Assembly: GCA_942491975.1 (NCBI GenBank)
Contig: CALOCY010000004.1
Location: 1,984,001 to 2,048,000, forward strand
DNA length: 64,000 nt
DNA from: CALOCY01 sp942491975
Lineage (GTDB): Bacteria > Bacteroidota > Bacteroidia > Bacteroidales > Prolixibacteraceae
Direction of reading: 5' to 3'
Both the position numbers and the translations under genes were made by a program. The notes under the pieces are model-generated. The model was not told the origin of the DNA, searched no databases, and saw only the letters and a list, made by a program, of their open reading frames with translations. Below, one piece after another: positions 52,874-61,736 of the stretch; the stretch's first letter is position 1, and each line of letters opens with the position of its first letter.

Positions 52874-52889
52874 TTGAACATTTGTTCAA
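52874..52889. promoter_or_regulatory. Perfect palindrome TTGAACA-TT-TGTTCAA, putative operator
   Basis: This 7-2-7 inverted repeat lies 17-33 bp upstream of the OsmC -7 box, covering the place of the -33 box. That is a repressor-like position. The binding protein is unknown. Confidence 0.6.
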
Positions 52890-52947
52890 AAACAATGCTT
52901 TTTCGTTTTCACACCGGTACTCTAACTCCTTTTTCTGTTAACTTCCG

Positions 52948-54633
52948 CTATTTGACTAGTTTCCGGTACTTCACCCGCTTGGGCGCATCATTGCCCAACC
53001 GTTGTTTACGGTTCTCTTCGTATTCCGAATAAGTACCTTCAAAATAGTGTACATGCGAGTCGCCTTCAAATGCCATAATATGGGTGGCAATACGATCGAG
53101 GAACCAACGGTCGTGCGAGATAATTACTGCACACCCGGCAAAACTCTCCAACCCCTCTTCCAGTGCCCTCAGGGTATTTACATCAATATCGTTGGTGGGC
53201 TCATCCAGCAATAGCACATTGCCCTCGGCTTTCAGTGCCATAGCCAGGTGCAGGCGATTACGTTCCCCACCCGAAAGTGCACCACATTTTTTAGTCTGAT
53301 CGCCACCGGAGAAGTTAAACCGCGCCACATACGCACGGGCATTCACCTCACGTCCGGCCAACAGAATCGTATCATTACCACCCGAGATCACCTCATACAC
53401 CGTCTTCTCCGGGTCAATGGCCTCATGAGTCTGATCTACGTAAGAAATTTTCACCGTCTCCCCCACAGCAAACGTGCCTTTATCGGCGGCTTCCATCTCC
53501 ATAATCATCTTAAACAGCGTGGTTTTACCCACACCGTTAGGGCCAATCACCCCCACAATACCGTTGGGTGGCAATACAAAGTCCAAATCATCAAACAACA
53601 GTTTCTCATCAAAGGCCTTAGAAACGCCATGTGCCTCAATCACTTTTTCGCCCAAACGGGGACCATTGGGAATAAATATCTCCAGTTTATCCTCTTTCTG
53701 CTTGGCATCTTCATTCAGTAACTTATCGTAAGCTCCCAAACGCGCTTTCGATTTGGCATGTTTGGCCTTGGGTGTCATCCTGATCCACTCCAGCTCGTGC
53801 TCCAATGTCTTCCGCCGTTTTTCATTGTGCTTCTGCTCCACCGCCAACCGTTTGGTTTTCTGCTCCAGCCACGATGTGTAATTACCTTTCCACGGTATAC
53901 CTTCCCCCCTGTCCAGCTCCAATATCCATCCGGCAGCATTATCCAGAAAATAACGGTCGTGCGTAATACAAATCACCGTCCCCTTGTACTGTTGCAAGTG
54001 CATTTCGAGCCACTGTATCGACTCAGCATCAAGGTGGTTGGTAGGCTCATCCAACAGCAACACATCGGGTTCCTGCAACAACAGGCGGCACAAGGCCACC
54101 CTGCGGCGTTCACCGCCCGAGAGTACAGCTACTTTCTGGTCGGCAGGCGGACAGCGCAGTGCATCCATGGCCCGCTCCAGTTTGCTGTCGAGGTTCCACG
54201 CATCCAGCTGGTCAATCTTCTCCTGTACCCTGGCCTGCTCCTCCATCAGCTTCTCCATCTTATCAGGATCTTCCAACACCTCCGGCTCCATAAACTTATT
54301 GTTGATCTCCTCATACGCCTTCAACACATCTACCGTCTCCTGTGTGCCCTCCTCCACAATCTCTTTCACGGTTTTGTTTTCATCCAGTTCAGGCTCCTGC
54401 GAGAGCAGCCCCACCGAGTAGCCCGGAGAAAATACCACCTCGCCCTGGTAGTTCTTCTCGATACCTGCAATAATCCGCAGCAGGGTCGACTTTCCCGACC
54501 CGTTCAAGCCGATAATACCAATTTTTGCCCCCAGAAAGAAAGACAGCGAAATGTCTTTAATCACCGGTTTATTGGGTTGAAAGGCCTTGCTGACCTTGTA
54601 CATGGAAAATATGATTTGCTTGTCTTCACTCAT
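52948..54633 (-). CDS. ettA: ABC-F protein EttA (energy-dependent translational throttle)
   Basis: This 561-residue ribosome-binding ABC-F ATPase has no membrane domain. Two ABC cassettes are present: the first has GLNGSGKST near 41-49 and LSGGERRRVALCR near 171-183. The second has GPNGVGKTT near 358 and LSGGERNRLHLA near 449. Walker B LLLDEPTNHLD and LLLDEPTNDID follow. The arm insert between helices and the linker RLAVEQKHNEKRRKTLEHE match EttA. It gates translation elongation according to ATP level. Confidence 0.95.
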   Translation of the reverse strand: MSEDKQIIFSMYKVSKAFQPNKPVIKDISLSFFLGAKIGIIGLNGSGKSTLLRIIAGIEKNYQGEVVFSPGYSVGLLSQEPELDENKTVKEIVEEGTQETVDVLKAYEEINNKFMEPEVLEDPDKMEKLMEEQARVQEKIDQLDAWNLDSKLERAMDALRCPPADQKVAVLSGGERRRVALCRLLLQEPDVLLLDEPTNHLDAESIQWLEMHLQQYKGTVICITHDRYFLDNAAGWILELDRGEGIPWKGNYTSWLEQKTKRLAVEQKHNEKRRKTLEHELEWIRMTPKAKHAKSKARLGAYDKLLNEDAKQKEDKLEIFIPNGPRLGEKVIEAHGVSKAFDEKLLFDDLDFVLPPNGIVGVIGPNGVGKTTLFKMIMEMEAADKGTFAVGETVKISYVDQTHEAIDPEKTVYEVISGGNDTILLAGREVNARAYVARFNFSGGDQTKKCGALSGGERNRLHLAMALKAEGNVLLLDEPTNDIDVNTLRALEEGLESFAGCAVIISHDRWFLDRIATHIMAFEGDSHVHYFEGTYSEYEENRKQRLGNDAPKRVKYRKLVK

Positions 54634-54746
54634 GATTGGTTATTTTGAAATCAATACTATTGTAAAAATACGAAGGAATAAACAGAAGTCAACCGAAGTT
54701 AACGGAATGATACGGAAGTTAACAAAACTTGTCTTGACTCCTGGTT

Positions 54747-54768
54747 CTAAAAATCTATAAATCTAACA
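54747..54768. repeat. TTAGATT-type repeat, inverted orientation
   Basis: CTAAAAATCTATAAATCTAA is the reverse complement of the dispersed repeat unit. It lies next to a REP-like remnant. Confidence 0.5.
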
Positions 54769-54771
54769 CTC

Positions 54772-54832
54772 TGGCTAGCGCGGACTTGTAGTCCGTGCTA
54801 TACCATTTATAGTACGGACATGAACGTCTACA
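54772..54832. repeat. Diverged REP-like element
   Basis: GGCTAGCGCGGACTTGTAG and TCCGTGC, then ACGGACATGAACGTCTAC, keep the GCGGAC/GTCCG hairpins of the 52-kb unit with changed loops. Confidence 0.6.
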
Positions 54833-54849
54833 CCAACAACGACAATTGA

Positions 54850-56775
54850 TTATTTTTCATTGCTAATTGTTCCCTGTTCATTGTTTACCGCCCCGCTATT
54901 CTTCACCAAATCATAAAACTTCAACGACGGAGAAGGAATGAATTCGCCCAGCCCCAGGGTTGACCACAGCTCATCCACACGTTGGATGGTTGCACTGTCC
55001 GACACCACCACGTTAGGCCAGTCGCGTTCAAATGCATCACAATCTTTCGACTTACGGGTGCCGTCAACAATCAGGCAATCATACCCTCTCTCATTCGGAT
55101 GTGCTATTTTAATGTCGCGGGCAGGTTCAACATTTCCCGCAGCATACCACAACGTAGCATACAGATCGTTGGTATCCATTTCATGATCAACCAACACCAC
55201 TATCTTAATGCCCCTACACGTTTCTTCACTCATAACTGATGAAGCAATGGCAAACGCCTGCTCTTTTTGCGTTTTCTTAAAGCCCGCGATCAAAACAGGG
55301 ATCGCTGCTCTCAACAATTCGACATTGCAGGATGTTATCTCCGGATGATATCCCAAAACCCGTTCTGTCTCAGCGTAATCAGGCACACTGTATTCAATAT
55401 CTCCCTCCCCTTCTGTCCCTGTTTCGCGGGTACAGTCAAGGCACAGTTTACTGCCGTAAGCCAATTTTGACGACGAATGATCAAGCACATCCAGCGGCCC
55501 CTGGCTAAAATAAGCATCTGTAGCCGGGTTAAAATGCTTCAACGCATTCGATGCCAACTCTTTATAATTGTGTATATCGATCCCTTCATCAACCACAACC
55601 AGCACCTTGTTTAACATCATCTGCCCGGCTCCCCATAGTGCATTCATCACTTTCAACGCCTGTCCTTCATACGCTTTTTTTATAGACACCACCGTCAGGT
55701 TATGTGCCACTCCTGCTGCTGGCAAATCCATATCGCACAGCTCAGGCAACAGTGCCATTTTCATTGGAGGAAGAAATATACGCTCGGTAGCTTTCCCGAT
55801 ATATGCATCTTCCATAGGTGGTATTCCCACAATGGTTGCAGGGTATACAGCATCTTTCCGGTGGGTGATACAGGTAACATGAAAGCGTGGGTACCAGTCA
55901 GCCAGCGAGTAAAACCCGGTATGGTCGCCAAAAGGGCCTTCCCACACCAGCTCTTCCTCCGGATCGACATACCCCTCAATTACAATATCAGCATCAACAG
56001 GCACTTCAATATCCTGTGTAATGCATTTCACCAATTTTACCTTTTTCTTCCGCAAAAAACCAGCCAACAAATATTCGTCCATATTATCGGGCATGGGAGC
56101 CGTGGCTGCATAAGTGTAAACCGGATCGCCCCCCAGTGTCACAGCTATGGGCATTTTTTTGCCTGCTTGCTTGTATGCTTCATAGTGCCGGGCGCCTGTT
56201 TTGTGTTTATGCCAGTGCATGCCTGTGGTAGTTGAAGAGAGTACCTGCATACGGTACATACCTACATTACGTACCCCTGAAAGATCTTTGGTGTGCACAC
56301 AAGGCAACGTGATAAAACGCCCGCCGTCGGCAGGCCAGCATTTTAACACAGGAAGCATTCCCAGGTCAGGATTATCGTGGATCACCTCCTGACAAACGCC
56401 TTTTCCTGTCACTGTTTTAGGCATCCACGAAGCCATTTCGCCAAGCAGGGGCAGCATCTTCATCTTCTCCCATAAGCTCTCCCTTGCCCCCGTTGTTTTT
56501 TGAAATAGCTCATCAATACGTGCCCCCGGCTCATTCAACTGTTCAGCCCCCAATGCATAAGCCATACGCTGTTCCGATCCCATTGCATTGATAAGCAACG
56601 GAAAGGAAGTCCCTGTATTCTCAAACAGCAGGGCTTTTCCCCCACCCGCACTTTTAGATACCCTGTCAGTTATTTCGGCAACCTCAAGTTCCGGGTTTAC
56701 ATATTCCTTTACCCGGATCAGCTCGTTTTGCTGTTCCAGATGCTCTATATATTCGCTTAAGCCATTGAATGCCAT
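54850..56775 (-). CDS. UbiD-family decarboxylase
   Basis: This 641-residue enzyme uses prenylated FMN to decarboxylate aromatic or alpha,beta-unsaturated acids. The ATG at 56775 (MAFNGLSEYIEHLEQ) matches relatives; an upstream ATG at 56853 adds 26 odd residues. UbiD features are LPVLKCWPADGGRFITLP near 152, FGDHTGFYSLAD near 296 and IVIEGYVDPEEE near 277. It may act in menaquinone or aromatic acid metabolism. No ubiX-like flavin prenyltransferase is adjacent. Its C-terminal tail (NNEQGTISNEK) runs into repeat-like sequence. Confidence 0.9.
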   Translation of the reverse strand: MAFNGLSEYIEHLEQQNELIRVKEYVNPELEVAEITDRVSKSAGGGKALLFENTGTSFPLLINAMGSEQRMAYALGAEQLNEPGARIDELFQKTTGARESLWEKMKMLPLLGEMASWMPKTVTGKGVCQEVIHDNPDLGMLPVLKCWPADGGRFITLPCVHTKDLSGVRNVGMYRMQVLSSTTTGMHWHKHKTGARHYEAYKQAGKKMPIAVTLGGDPVYTYAATAPMPDNMDEYLLAGFLRKKKVKLVKCITQDIEVPVDADIVIEGYVDPEEELVWEGPFGDHTGFYSLADWYPRFHVTCITHRKDAVYPATIVGIPPMEDAYIGKATERIFLPPMKMALLPELCDMDLPAAGVAHNLTVVSIKKAYEGQALKVMNALWGAGQMMLNKVLVVVDEGIDIHNYKELASNALKHFNPATDAYFSQGPLDVLDHSSSKLAYGSKLCLDCTRETGTEGEGDIEYSVPDYAETERVLGYHPEITSCNVELLRAAIPVLIAGFKKTQKEQAFAIASSVMSEETCRGIKIVVLVDHEMDTNDLYATLWYAAGNVEPARDIKIAHPNERGYDCLIVDGTRKSKDCDAFERDWPNVVVSDSATIQRVDELWSTLGLGEFIPSPSLKFYDLVKNSGAVNNEQGTISNEK

Positions 56776-56830
56776 GTTATTTCTTATGTTTTTAGAAACC
56801 TTCAGGGGGTTTTCCAGCTTGAAGATAAAA

Positions 56831-56860
56831 AAAGAGGTTGACTTAATAGCCAACCTCTTC
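56831..56860 (-). terminator. Terminator of the rplQ operon
   Basis: On the minus strand, stem AAGAGGTTG/CAACCTCTT (56832-56840 with 56851-56859) with a 10-base loop is followed by a T run. It lies just after the rplQ stop. Confidence 0.85.
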
Positions 56861-56884
56861 TATATTTTTAAAATCCAACCGATT

Positions 56885-57568
56885 TTACTCTTCAGATTTT
56901 TCTTCTTCTTTCTTTTCAGCCTTAGGCTTTGGTTCAGCTTCTACTTTTGGCTCAGAATTTTCTTCCTTAACTTCAGCAGCAGGTGCTTCTTCCTTCACCT
57001 CTTTTACCTCTTCCACTTTTACCTCTGCTTTTGGCTCCTCAGCTTTTGCTTCAGGTGTCCCTTCTACCTTCGCTTCAGGAGCTTCTTCTACAGCAGTTTC
57101 TACTGTTACAGGAGCTTCAGTTGTTGCAGCTTCAGTAGCTTTCTTTGCACCACCTCTTCTCGAACGACGGCCTTTCTTTTTCGCCTCTTCTTTAGCCACA
57201 AGCATATTTTCATTATAGTCAACCAACTCAATCATACACATTTCTGCATTATCGCCAAGGCGATTTCCCAATTTAAGAATGCGCGTATATCCACCCGGGC
57301 GATCTGCTATTTTTACAGATATCTCACGGAATAACTCAGAAACGGCATGTTTGTTTTTCAAGTAGCTGAAAACAACCCTTCTCGAATGGGTAGTATCATT
57401 TTTTGCCTTTGTCATTAACGGCTCAACATATACGCGTAGTGCTTTAGCTTTAGCTACAGTAGTCTTGATACGTTTGTGCATAATCAAAGAGGTAGCCATG
57501 TTAGCCAACATAGCCTTTCTATGCTCACTCTTTCTACCCAGATGATTAAATTTCTTATTATGTCTCAT
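56885..57568 (-). CDS. rplQ: 50S ribosomal protein L17 with long acidic tail
   Basis: L17 lies at the exit side of the large subunit. The first 115 residues are the L17 fold (MRHNKKFNHLGRKSEHRKAM; VEPLMTKAKND; RPGGYTRILKLG). Residues about 130-227 are a low-complexity Glu/Lys/Ala/Pro/Val extension (EAPVTVETAVEE and similar). The extension is much longer than in Enterobacteria, where L17 is about 127 residues, and is known from some Bacteroidetes. Its role is not established. The gene is the last of the alpha operon and ends at a terminator. Confidence 0.96.
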   Translation of the reverse strand: MRHNKKFNHLGRKSEHRKAMLANMATSLIMHKRIKTTVAKAKALRVYVEPLMTKAKNDTTHSRRVVFSYLKNKHAVSELFREISVKIADRPGGYTRILKLGNRLGDNAEMCMIELVDYNENMLVAKEEAKKKGRRSRRGGAKKATEAATTEAPVTVETAVEEAPEAKVEGTPEAKAEEPKAEVKVEEVKEVKEEAPAAEVKEENSEPKVEAEPKPKAEKKEEEKSEE

Positions 57569-57574
57569 TTTATG

Positions 57575-58567
57575 CTACTCCTTGTCTAGTTTATATTTAC
57601 TGATATCCATCCCAAAATTAAGTCCCATATTGTTCAGTAGGTCATCAAGCTCAGTGAGCGATTTCTTACCAAAGTTACGGAACTTAAGCAGGTCGTTACG
57701 ATTGTATTGCACCAAATCGCCTAGTGCATCCACATCAGCTGCCTTAAGGCAATTCAATGCCCTTACAGACAGGTCAAGGTCAACCAGTTTTGTTTTCAGA
57801 AGCTGGCGCATGTGCAATACCTCTTCATCAAACTCTTCATTGGCAAATTTCTCATCTGAGTCGAGTGTAATCTTTTCGTCAGAGAACAACATGAAGTGAT
57901 AAATAAGGATTTTAGCGGCCTCTTTCAACGCATCTTTTGGATGGATTGAACCATCAGTATGTATTTCAATGATTAACTTTTCGTAGTCTGTTTTCTGCTC
58001 TACCCTGTAGTTTTCAACAGCATATTTCACATTCTTTATCGGTGTGTAAATAGCATCAACAGGAATTAAACCAAATTCAGCCTCAACCGGTTTATTTTCA
58101 TTGGCCGGAACATAACCGCGTCCTTTATTGATGTTAAGTTCAATCTGCAATTTAATATTTGTATCCATGTTGCAGATTACATGTTCAGGATTCAATACTT
58201 TAAACCCTGTCATAAACTTATCAATATCACCAGCAGTAAATTGTTCCTGTCCGGAAATAGTTATCGAAACCTTTTCACTATCAAAATCTTCAACCTCACG
58301 CTTAAAACGAACCTGTTTCAGGTTAAGGATCAGCTCTGTTACATCTTCGATAACCCCTTTTATTGTTGCAAATTCGTGCTCTACGCCTTCTATTTTGATA
58401 GTATTGACTGCATACCCCTCTAAAGATGACAATAGTATTCTCCTGAGGGCATTACCAATAGTAATGCCATATCCAGGTTCCAACGGACGAAATTCGAATT
58501 TTCCGAATTGTTCATCGGACTCTACCATTATAACCTTATCGGGTTTTTGAAAAGCTAATATTGCCAT
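57575..58567 (-). CDS. rpoA: RNA polymerase subunit alpha
   Basis: This 330-residue alpha subunit nucleates RNA polymerase assembly. The N-terminal domain has FEFRPLEPGYGITIGNALRRILLSS, and the C-terminal domain (about 250-330) carries LVDLDLSVRALNCLKAADVDAL. Six bases separate it from rplQ and 16 from rpsD. Confidence 0.98.
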   Translation of the reverse strand: MAILAFQKPDKVIMVESDEQFGKFEFRPLEPGYGITIGNALRRILLSSLEGYAVNTIKIEGVEHEFATIKGVIEDVTELILNLKQVRFKREVEDFDSEKVSITISGQEQFTAGDIDKFMTGFKVLNPEHVICNMDTNIKLQIELNINKGRGYVPANENKPVEAEFGLIPVDAIYTPIKNVKYAVENYRVEQKTDYEKLIIEIHTDGSIHPKDALKEAAKILIYHFMLFSDEKITLDSDEKFANEEFDEEVLHMRQLLKTKLVDLDLSVRALNCLKAADVDALGDLVQYNRNDLLKFRNFGKKSLTELDDLLNNMGLNFGMDISKYKLDKE

Positions 58568-58583
58568 ATATTCAATCAGTTTA

Positions 58584-59192
58584 TTATTTAGAATACAACT
58601 CTACAATAAGTTGTTCTTTGATGTTTTCAGGAATTTCTTCGCGTTCCGGACGATTCAGGAATTTACCTGACATCTGCTCACCATCCCACTCTAACCATGC
58701 ATATCGGTTGTTACGAGAAGATACAAGTGATTCAGTAATAGCTTCCAATGATTTTGATTTTTCACGAACAGCAACAATATCACCTGAGCGCAATTGGAAA
58801 GAAGGAATGTTCGTTACTTTGCCATTAACAACAATGTGTTTATGACCTACCAACTGACGGGCAGCTCTCCGTGACGGGGCAATCCCCAAACGGTAAATAA
58901 CATTATCAAGACGCGATTCGAGCAGTTGCAACAATACTTCACCGGTAATCCCTTTAGCACGTGAAGCCGATTGAAACAACCCGCGGAATTGTCTTTCCAA
59001 TACACCGTAAGTATATTTGGCCTTCTGTTTTTCCTTAAGCTGTATGCCGTATTCTGATTGTTTTCTTCTACGACGGTTATTGCCATGTTGACCGGGAGGG
59101 TAATTCTTTTTCTCTAACGCCTTGTCCGGCCCGAAGATTGGTTCCCCAAACTTCCTGGAAATTTTAGTTTTTGGTCCTCTGTACCTAGCCAT
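58584..59192 (-). CDS. rpsD: 30S ribosomal protein S4
   Basis: This 202-residue primary-binding protein of the small subunit starts MARYRGPKTKISRKFGEPIFG. The S4 RNA-binding domain has ESRLDNVIYRLGIAPSRRAARQLVGH near 99. The usual zinc-finger-like Cys at the N-terminus of some S4 proteins is absent. It is part of the alpha operon with rpsK and rpsM, and it usually represses that operon. Confidence 0.98.
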   Translation of the reverse strand: MARYRGPKTKISRKFGEPIFGPDKALEKKNYPPGQHGNNRRRRKQSEYGIQLKEKQKAKYTYGVLERQFRGLFQSASRAKGITGEVLLQLLESRLDNVIYRLGIAPSRRAARQLVGHKHIVVNGKVTNIPSFQLRSGDIVAVREKSKSLEAITESLVSSRNNRYAWLEWDGEQMSGKFLNRPEREEIPENIKEQLIVELYSK

Positions 59193-59210
59193 CTGTTAAA
59201 TTTTAATTAT

Positions 59211-59600
59211 TTATACACGTCTTCTTTTTGATGGTCTGCATCCGTTGTGAGGCAATGGGGTTACATCAACAATCTCTGTTACGCTGATGCCAACGCTATT
59301 GATAGCTCTAATAGCGGATTCCCGTCCATTCCCCGGACCTTTTACGAATACCTTAACTTTACGCAGACCAAGATCATAAGCTGTTTTAGCACATTCTTCT
59401 GCCGCAACCTGTGCAGCATAAGGAGTATTCTTTTTAGATCCTCTAAACCCTTTCTTACCTGCCGATGACCAGGAAATAACTTCACCGTTATTGTTGGTCA
59501 ACGATACGATAATATTATTGAAAGATGAATGTACATGGGCTTGTCCTATAGCTTCTACTTTGACAACCCTTTTTCGTGATGATCCAGACTTTTTTGCCAT
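59211..59600 (-). CDS. rpsK: 30S ribosomal protein S11
   Basis: This 129-residue platform protein has NNIIVSLTNNNGEVISWSSAGKKGFRG near 28 and the C-terminal PLPHNGCRPSKRRRV. It is part of the alpha operon, 15 bp after rpsM and 18 bp before rpsD. Confidence 0.98.
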   Translation of the reverse strand: MAKKSGSSRKRVVKVEAIGQAHVHSSFNNIIVSLTNNNGEVISWSSAGKKGFRGSKKNTPYAAQVAAEECAKTAYDLGLRKVKVFVKGPGNGRESAIRAINSVGISVTEIVDVTPLPHNGCRPSKRRRV

Positions 59601-59615
59601 AATTTACTTCACTCC

Positions 59616-59993
59616 TTATTTAACCGCTTTCTTCTTATTTGCAACAGTTTTCTTCTTTCCCTTACGGGTACGAGCGTTATTTTTCGTCGATTGTCCACGA
59701 AGGGGTAATCCGATACGATGGCGGATCCCTCTGTAACAACCAATGTCCATTAAACGCTTAATGTTCATCTGTATTTCAGAACGTAGCTCACCTTCCACTT
59801 TATACTGTTCGTTAACTAATTGACGAACAGATTGGAATTGTTCATCTGTCCAATCTTGAACCTTTACATCCTTGTCAACACCAGCTTCCATAAGGATTCT
59901 TCTGGCGTTGCTCCGGCCAATGCCGAAAATGTAGGTCAATGCGATCTCACCCCTCTTTTTTACAGGAATGTCAACACCAACTATTCGAGCCAT
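59616..59993 (-). CDS. rpsM: 30S ribosomal protein S13
   Basis: This 125-residue head protein starts MARIVGVDIPVKKRGEIALTYIFGIG. The GCYRGIRHRIGLPLRGQ motif and a Lys-rich C-terminus (KKKTVANKKKAVK) are present. It is 37 bp after rpmJ on the same strand. Confidence 0.98.
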   Translation of the reverse strand: MARIVGVDIPVKKRGEIALTYIFGIGRSNARRILMEAGVDKDVKVQDWTDEQFQSVRQLVNEQYKVEGELRSEIQMNIKRLMDIGCYRGIRHRIGLPLRGQSTKNNARTRKGKKKTVANKKKAVK

Positions 59994-60030
59994 ATAATTT
60001 CAATTAAAAAATTTTCACAAAATTAATAAA

Positions 60031-60147
60031 TTATCCCTGACGCTGCTTGAACTTCGGATTTTTTTTGTTGATCAGGTACAAGCGTCCTTTCCTTCTAACA
60101 ATCTTACAGTCAGAACTACGCTTTTTTATTGATACTCTAACTTTCAT
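60031..60147 (-). CDS. rpmJ: 50S ribosomal protein L36
   Basis: This 38-residue protein reads MKVRVSIKKRSSDCKIV, followed by RRKGRLYLINKKNPKFKQRQG. Only one Cys (Cys14) is seen, so the zinc-binding Cys set of the usual L36 is incomplete. It is short, and lies between infA (12 bp) and rpsM (37 bp), the standard order. Confidence 0.92.
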   Translation of the reverse strand: MKVRVSIKKRSSDCKIVRRKGRLYLINKKNPKFKQRQG

Positions 60148-60159
60148 CGTTGTACAGCT

Positions 60160-60381
60160 TTAATTTTTATACCTAAAAATGATCCGGCCTTTTGTAAGGT
60201 CATATGGAGACATTTCTACTTTTACTTTATCTCCGGGAAGAATCTTAATGTAATGCATCCGCATTTTTCCGGAAATATGGGCTGTAATAATATGCCCGTT
60301 TTCCAATTCTACCCTGAACATTGCATTCGATAATGCTTCAATTATGGTTCCGTCTTGTTCTATTGAAGGCTGCTTTGCCAT
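60160..60381 (-). CDS. infA: Translation initiation factor IF-1
   Basis: This 73-residue S1-like OB-fold protein has the sequence VELENGHIITAHISGKMRMHYIKI near 25-48 and ends KGRIIFRYKN. It helps place the initiator tRNA. It follows secY after 17 bp. A methionine aminopeptidase gene, often present between secY and infA in relatives, is missing here. Confidence 0.97.
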   Translation of the reverse strand: MAKQPSIEQDGTIIEALSNAMFRVELENGHIITAHISGKMRMHYIKILPGDKVKVEMSPYDLTKGRIIFRYKN

Positions 60382-60398
60382 AAGTATTTGTTTTAGTC

Positions 60399-61730
60399 CT
60401 ACATCATAGCCGGTCCACCACCTGCACGTCCTTTAATACGGCCTGACTTCATCAAACCATCATAGTGACGCATCAATAAGTGGCTTTCGATCTGTTGCAA
60501 CGTATCCAATACTACTCCAACAAGAATCAACAGTGATGTTCCGCCATAAAAGTATGCAAACCCTTGTTGTACTCCTGCCATCATAGCAAAAGCAGGAAGA
60601 ATGGTTACCAATCCCAAAAACATTGATCCTGGAAGTGTGATACGGGACATTACCGTATCCAAAAACTCCACAGTTTTCTTTCCGGGTTTTACACCGGGGA
60701 TAAATCCGCCGTTTTTCTTCATATCTTCCGCCATCATAGTAGGATTCACTGTAATAGCTGTATAGAAATAGGTAAATAAAATTACCATCATAAACATGGT
60801 AAAATTATACCAAAAACCGGTATAATTGGAAAATGCTGCAGCAAAACCAGTAAGGCTTTCCGACTGTGCAAATCCAGCCAAACTGATAGGAACAAACATA
60901 ATGGCCTGAGCAAATATGATAGGCATAACACCGGCAGCATTCACTTTTAATGGAATGTACTGACGTACGCCACCATATTGTTTGTTCCCCACAATACGCT
61001 TGGCATACTGCACCGGTATCCGACGTGTCCCCTGAACCAACAGGATGGTCACCATAAATACCAAGAATAATACTACAAATTCAACCAAGAACATCACCAA
61101 ACCTCCACCTTGATCTTCGATACGAGAAGCAAACTCCTGAACGAAAGATCCAGGAAGACGGGCAATGATACCAATCATAATGATGAGTGATATACCGTTA
61201 CCTATTCCTTTGTCGGTGATACGCTCGCCCAGCCACATTACAAACATCGAACCTGCAGTCAACACCACGATCGAGCTTATTTTAAACATCGATTTGCTAA
61301 TAAGGATTGCTTCTACAGGAATCTGTGTCATAAATGCAGGTGCCTGGAAAATTAAAATGATAACGGTAAGATAACGCGTAATCTGTGTAATCTTACGCCG
61401 ACCTGATTCTCCCTCTTTCTGCAATCGTTGAAAGTAAGGTACAGCAATTCCCATCAATTGAATTACGATAGAAGCGGAAATGTAAGGCATTATCCCTAAA
61501 GCAAAAATAGAAGCATTTGAGAAAGCACCACCGGTAAACATGTTGATCAACCCAAGCAGTCCATCAGCTGTCTTATCTTGAAGTGTTCCTAACTGGGCAG
61601 CATCAATACCGGGTAGTACTACAAACGATCCTAAACGATAAATTAACAGAAGAAACAGTGTTGTTCCTATCCTGGATCTGAGATCCTCAATTTTATAAAT
61701 GTTCTTTAGGGTTTCAATCAGCTTTTTCAT
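60399..61730 (-). CDS. secY: Preprotein translocase subunit SecY
   Basis: This 443-residue channel subunit has ten membrane segments. GIMPYISASIVIQLMG near 80 and the C-terminal QQIESHLLMRHYDGLMKSGRIKGR are typical. It exports proteins with SecE and SecG. It lies 6 bp after rplO. Confidence 0.98.
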   Translation of the reverse strand: MKKLIETLKNIYKIEDLRSRIGTTLFLLLIYRLGSFVVLPGIDAAQLGTLQDKTADGLLGLINMFTGGAFSNASIFALGIMPYISASIVIQLMGIAVPYFQRLQKEGESGRRKITQITRYLTVIILIFQAPAFMTQIPVEAILISKSMFKISSIVVLTAGSMFVMWLGERITDKGIGNGISLIIMIGIIARLPGSFVQEFASRIEDQGGGLVMFLVEFVVLFLVFMVTILLVQGTRRIPVQYAKRIVGNKQYGGVRQYIPLKVNAAGVMPIIFAQAIMFVPISLAGFAQSESLTGFAAAFSNYTGFWYNFTMFMMVILFTYFYTAITVNPTMMAEDMKKNGGFIPGVKPGKKTVEFLDTVMSRITLPGSMFLGLVTILPAFAMMAGVQQGFAYFYGGTSLLILVGVVLDTLQQIESHLLMRHYDGLMKSGRIKGRAGGGPAMM

Positions 61731-61736
61731 TTCGCT

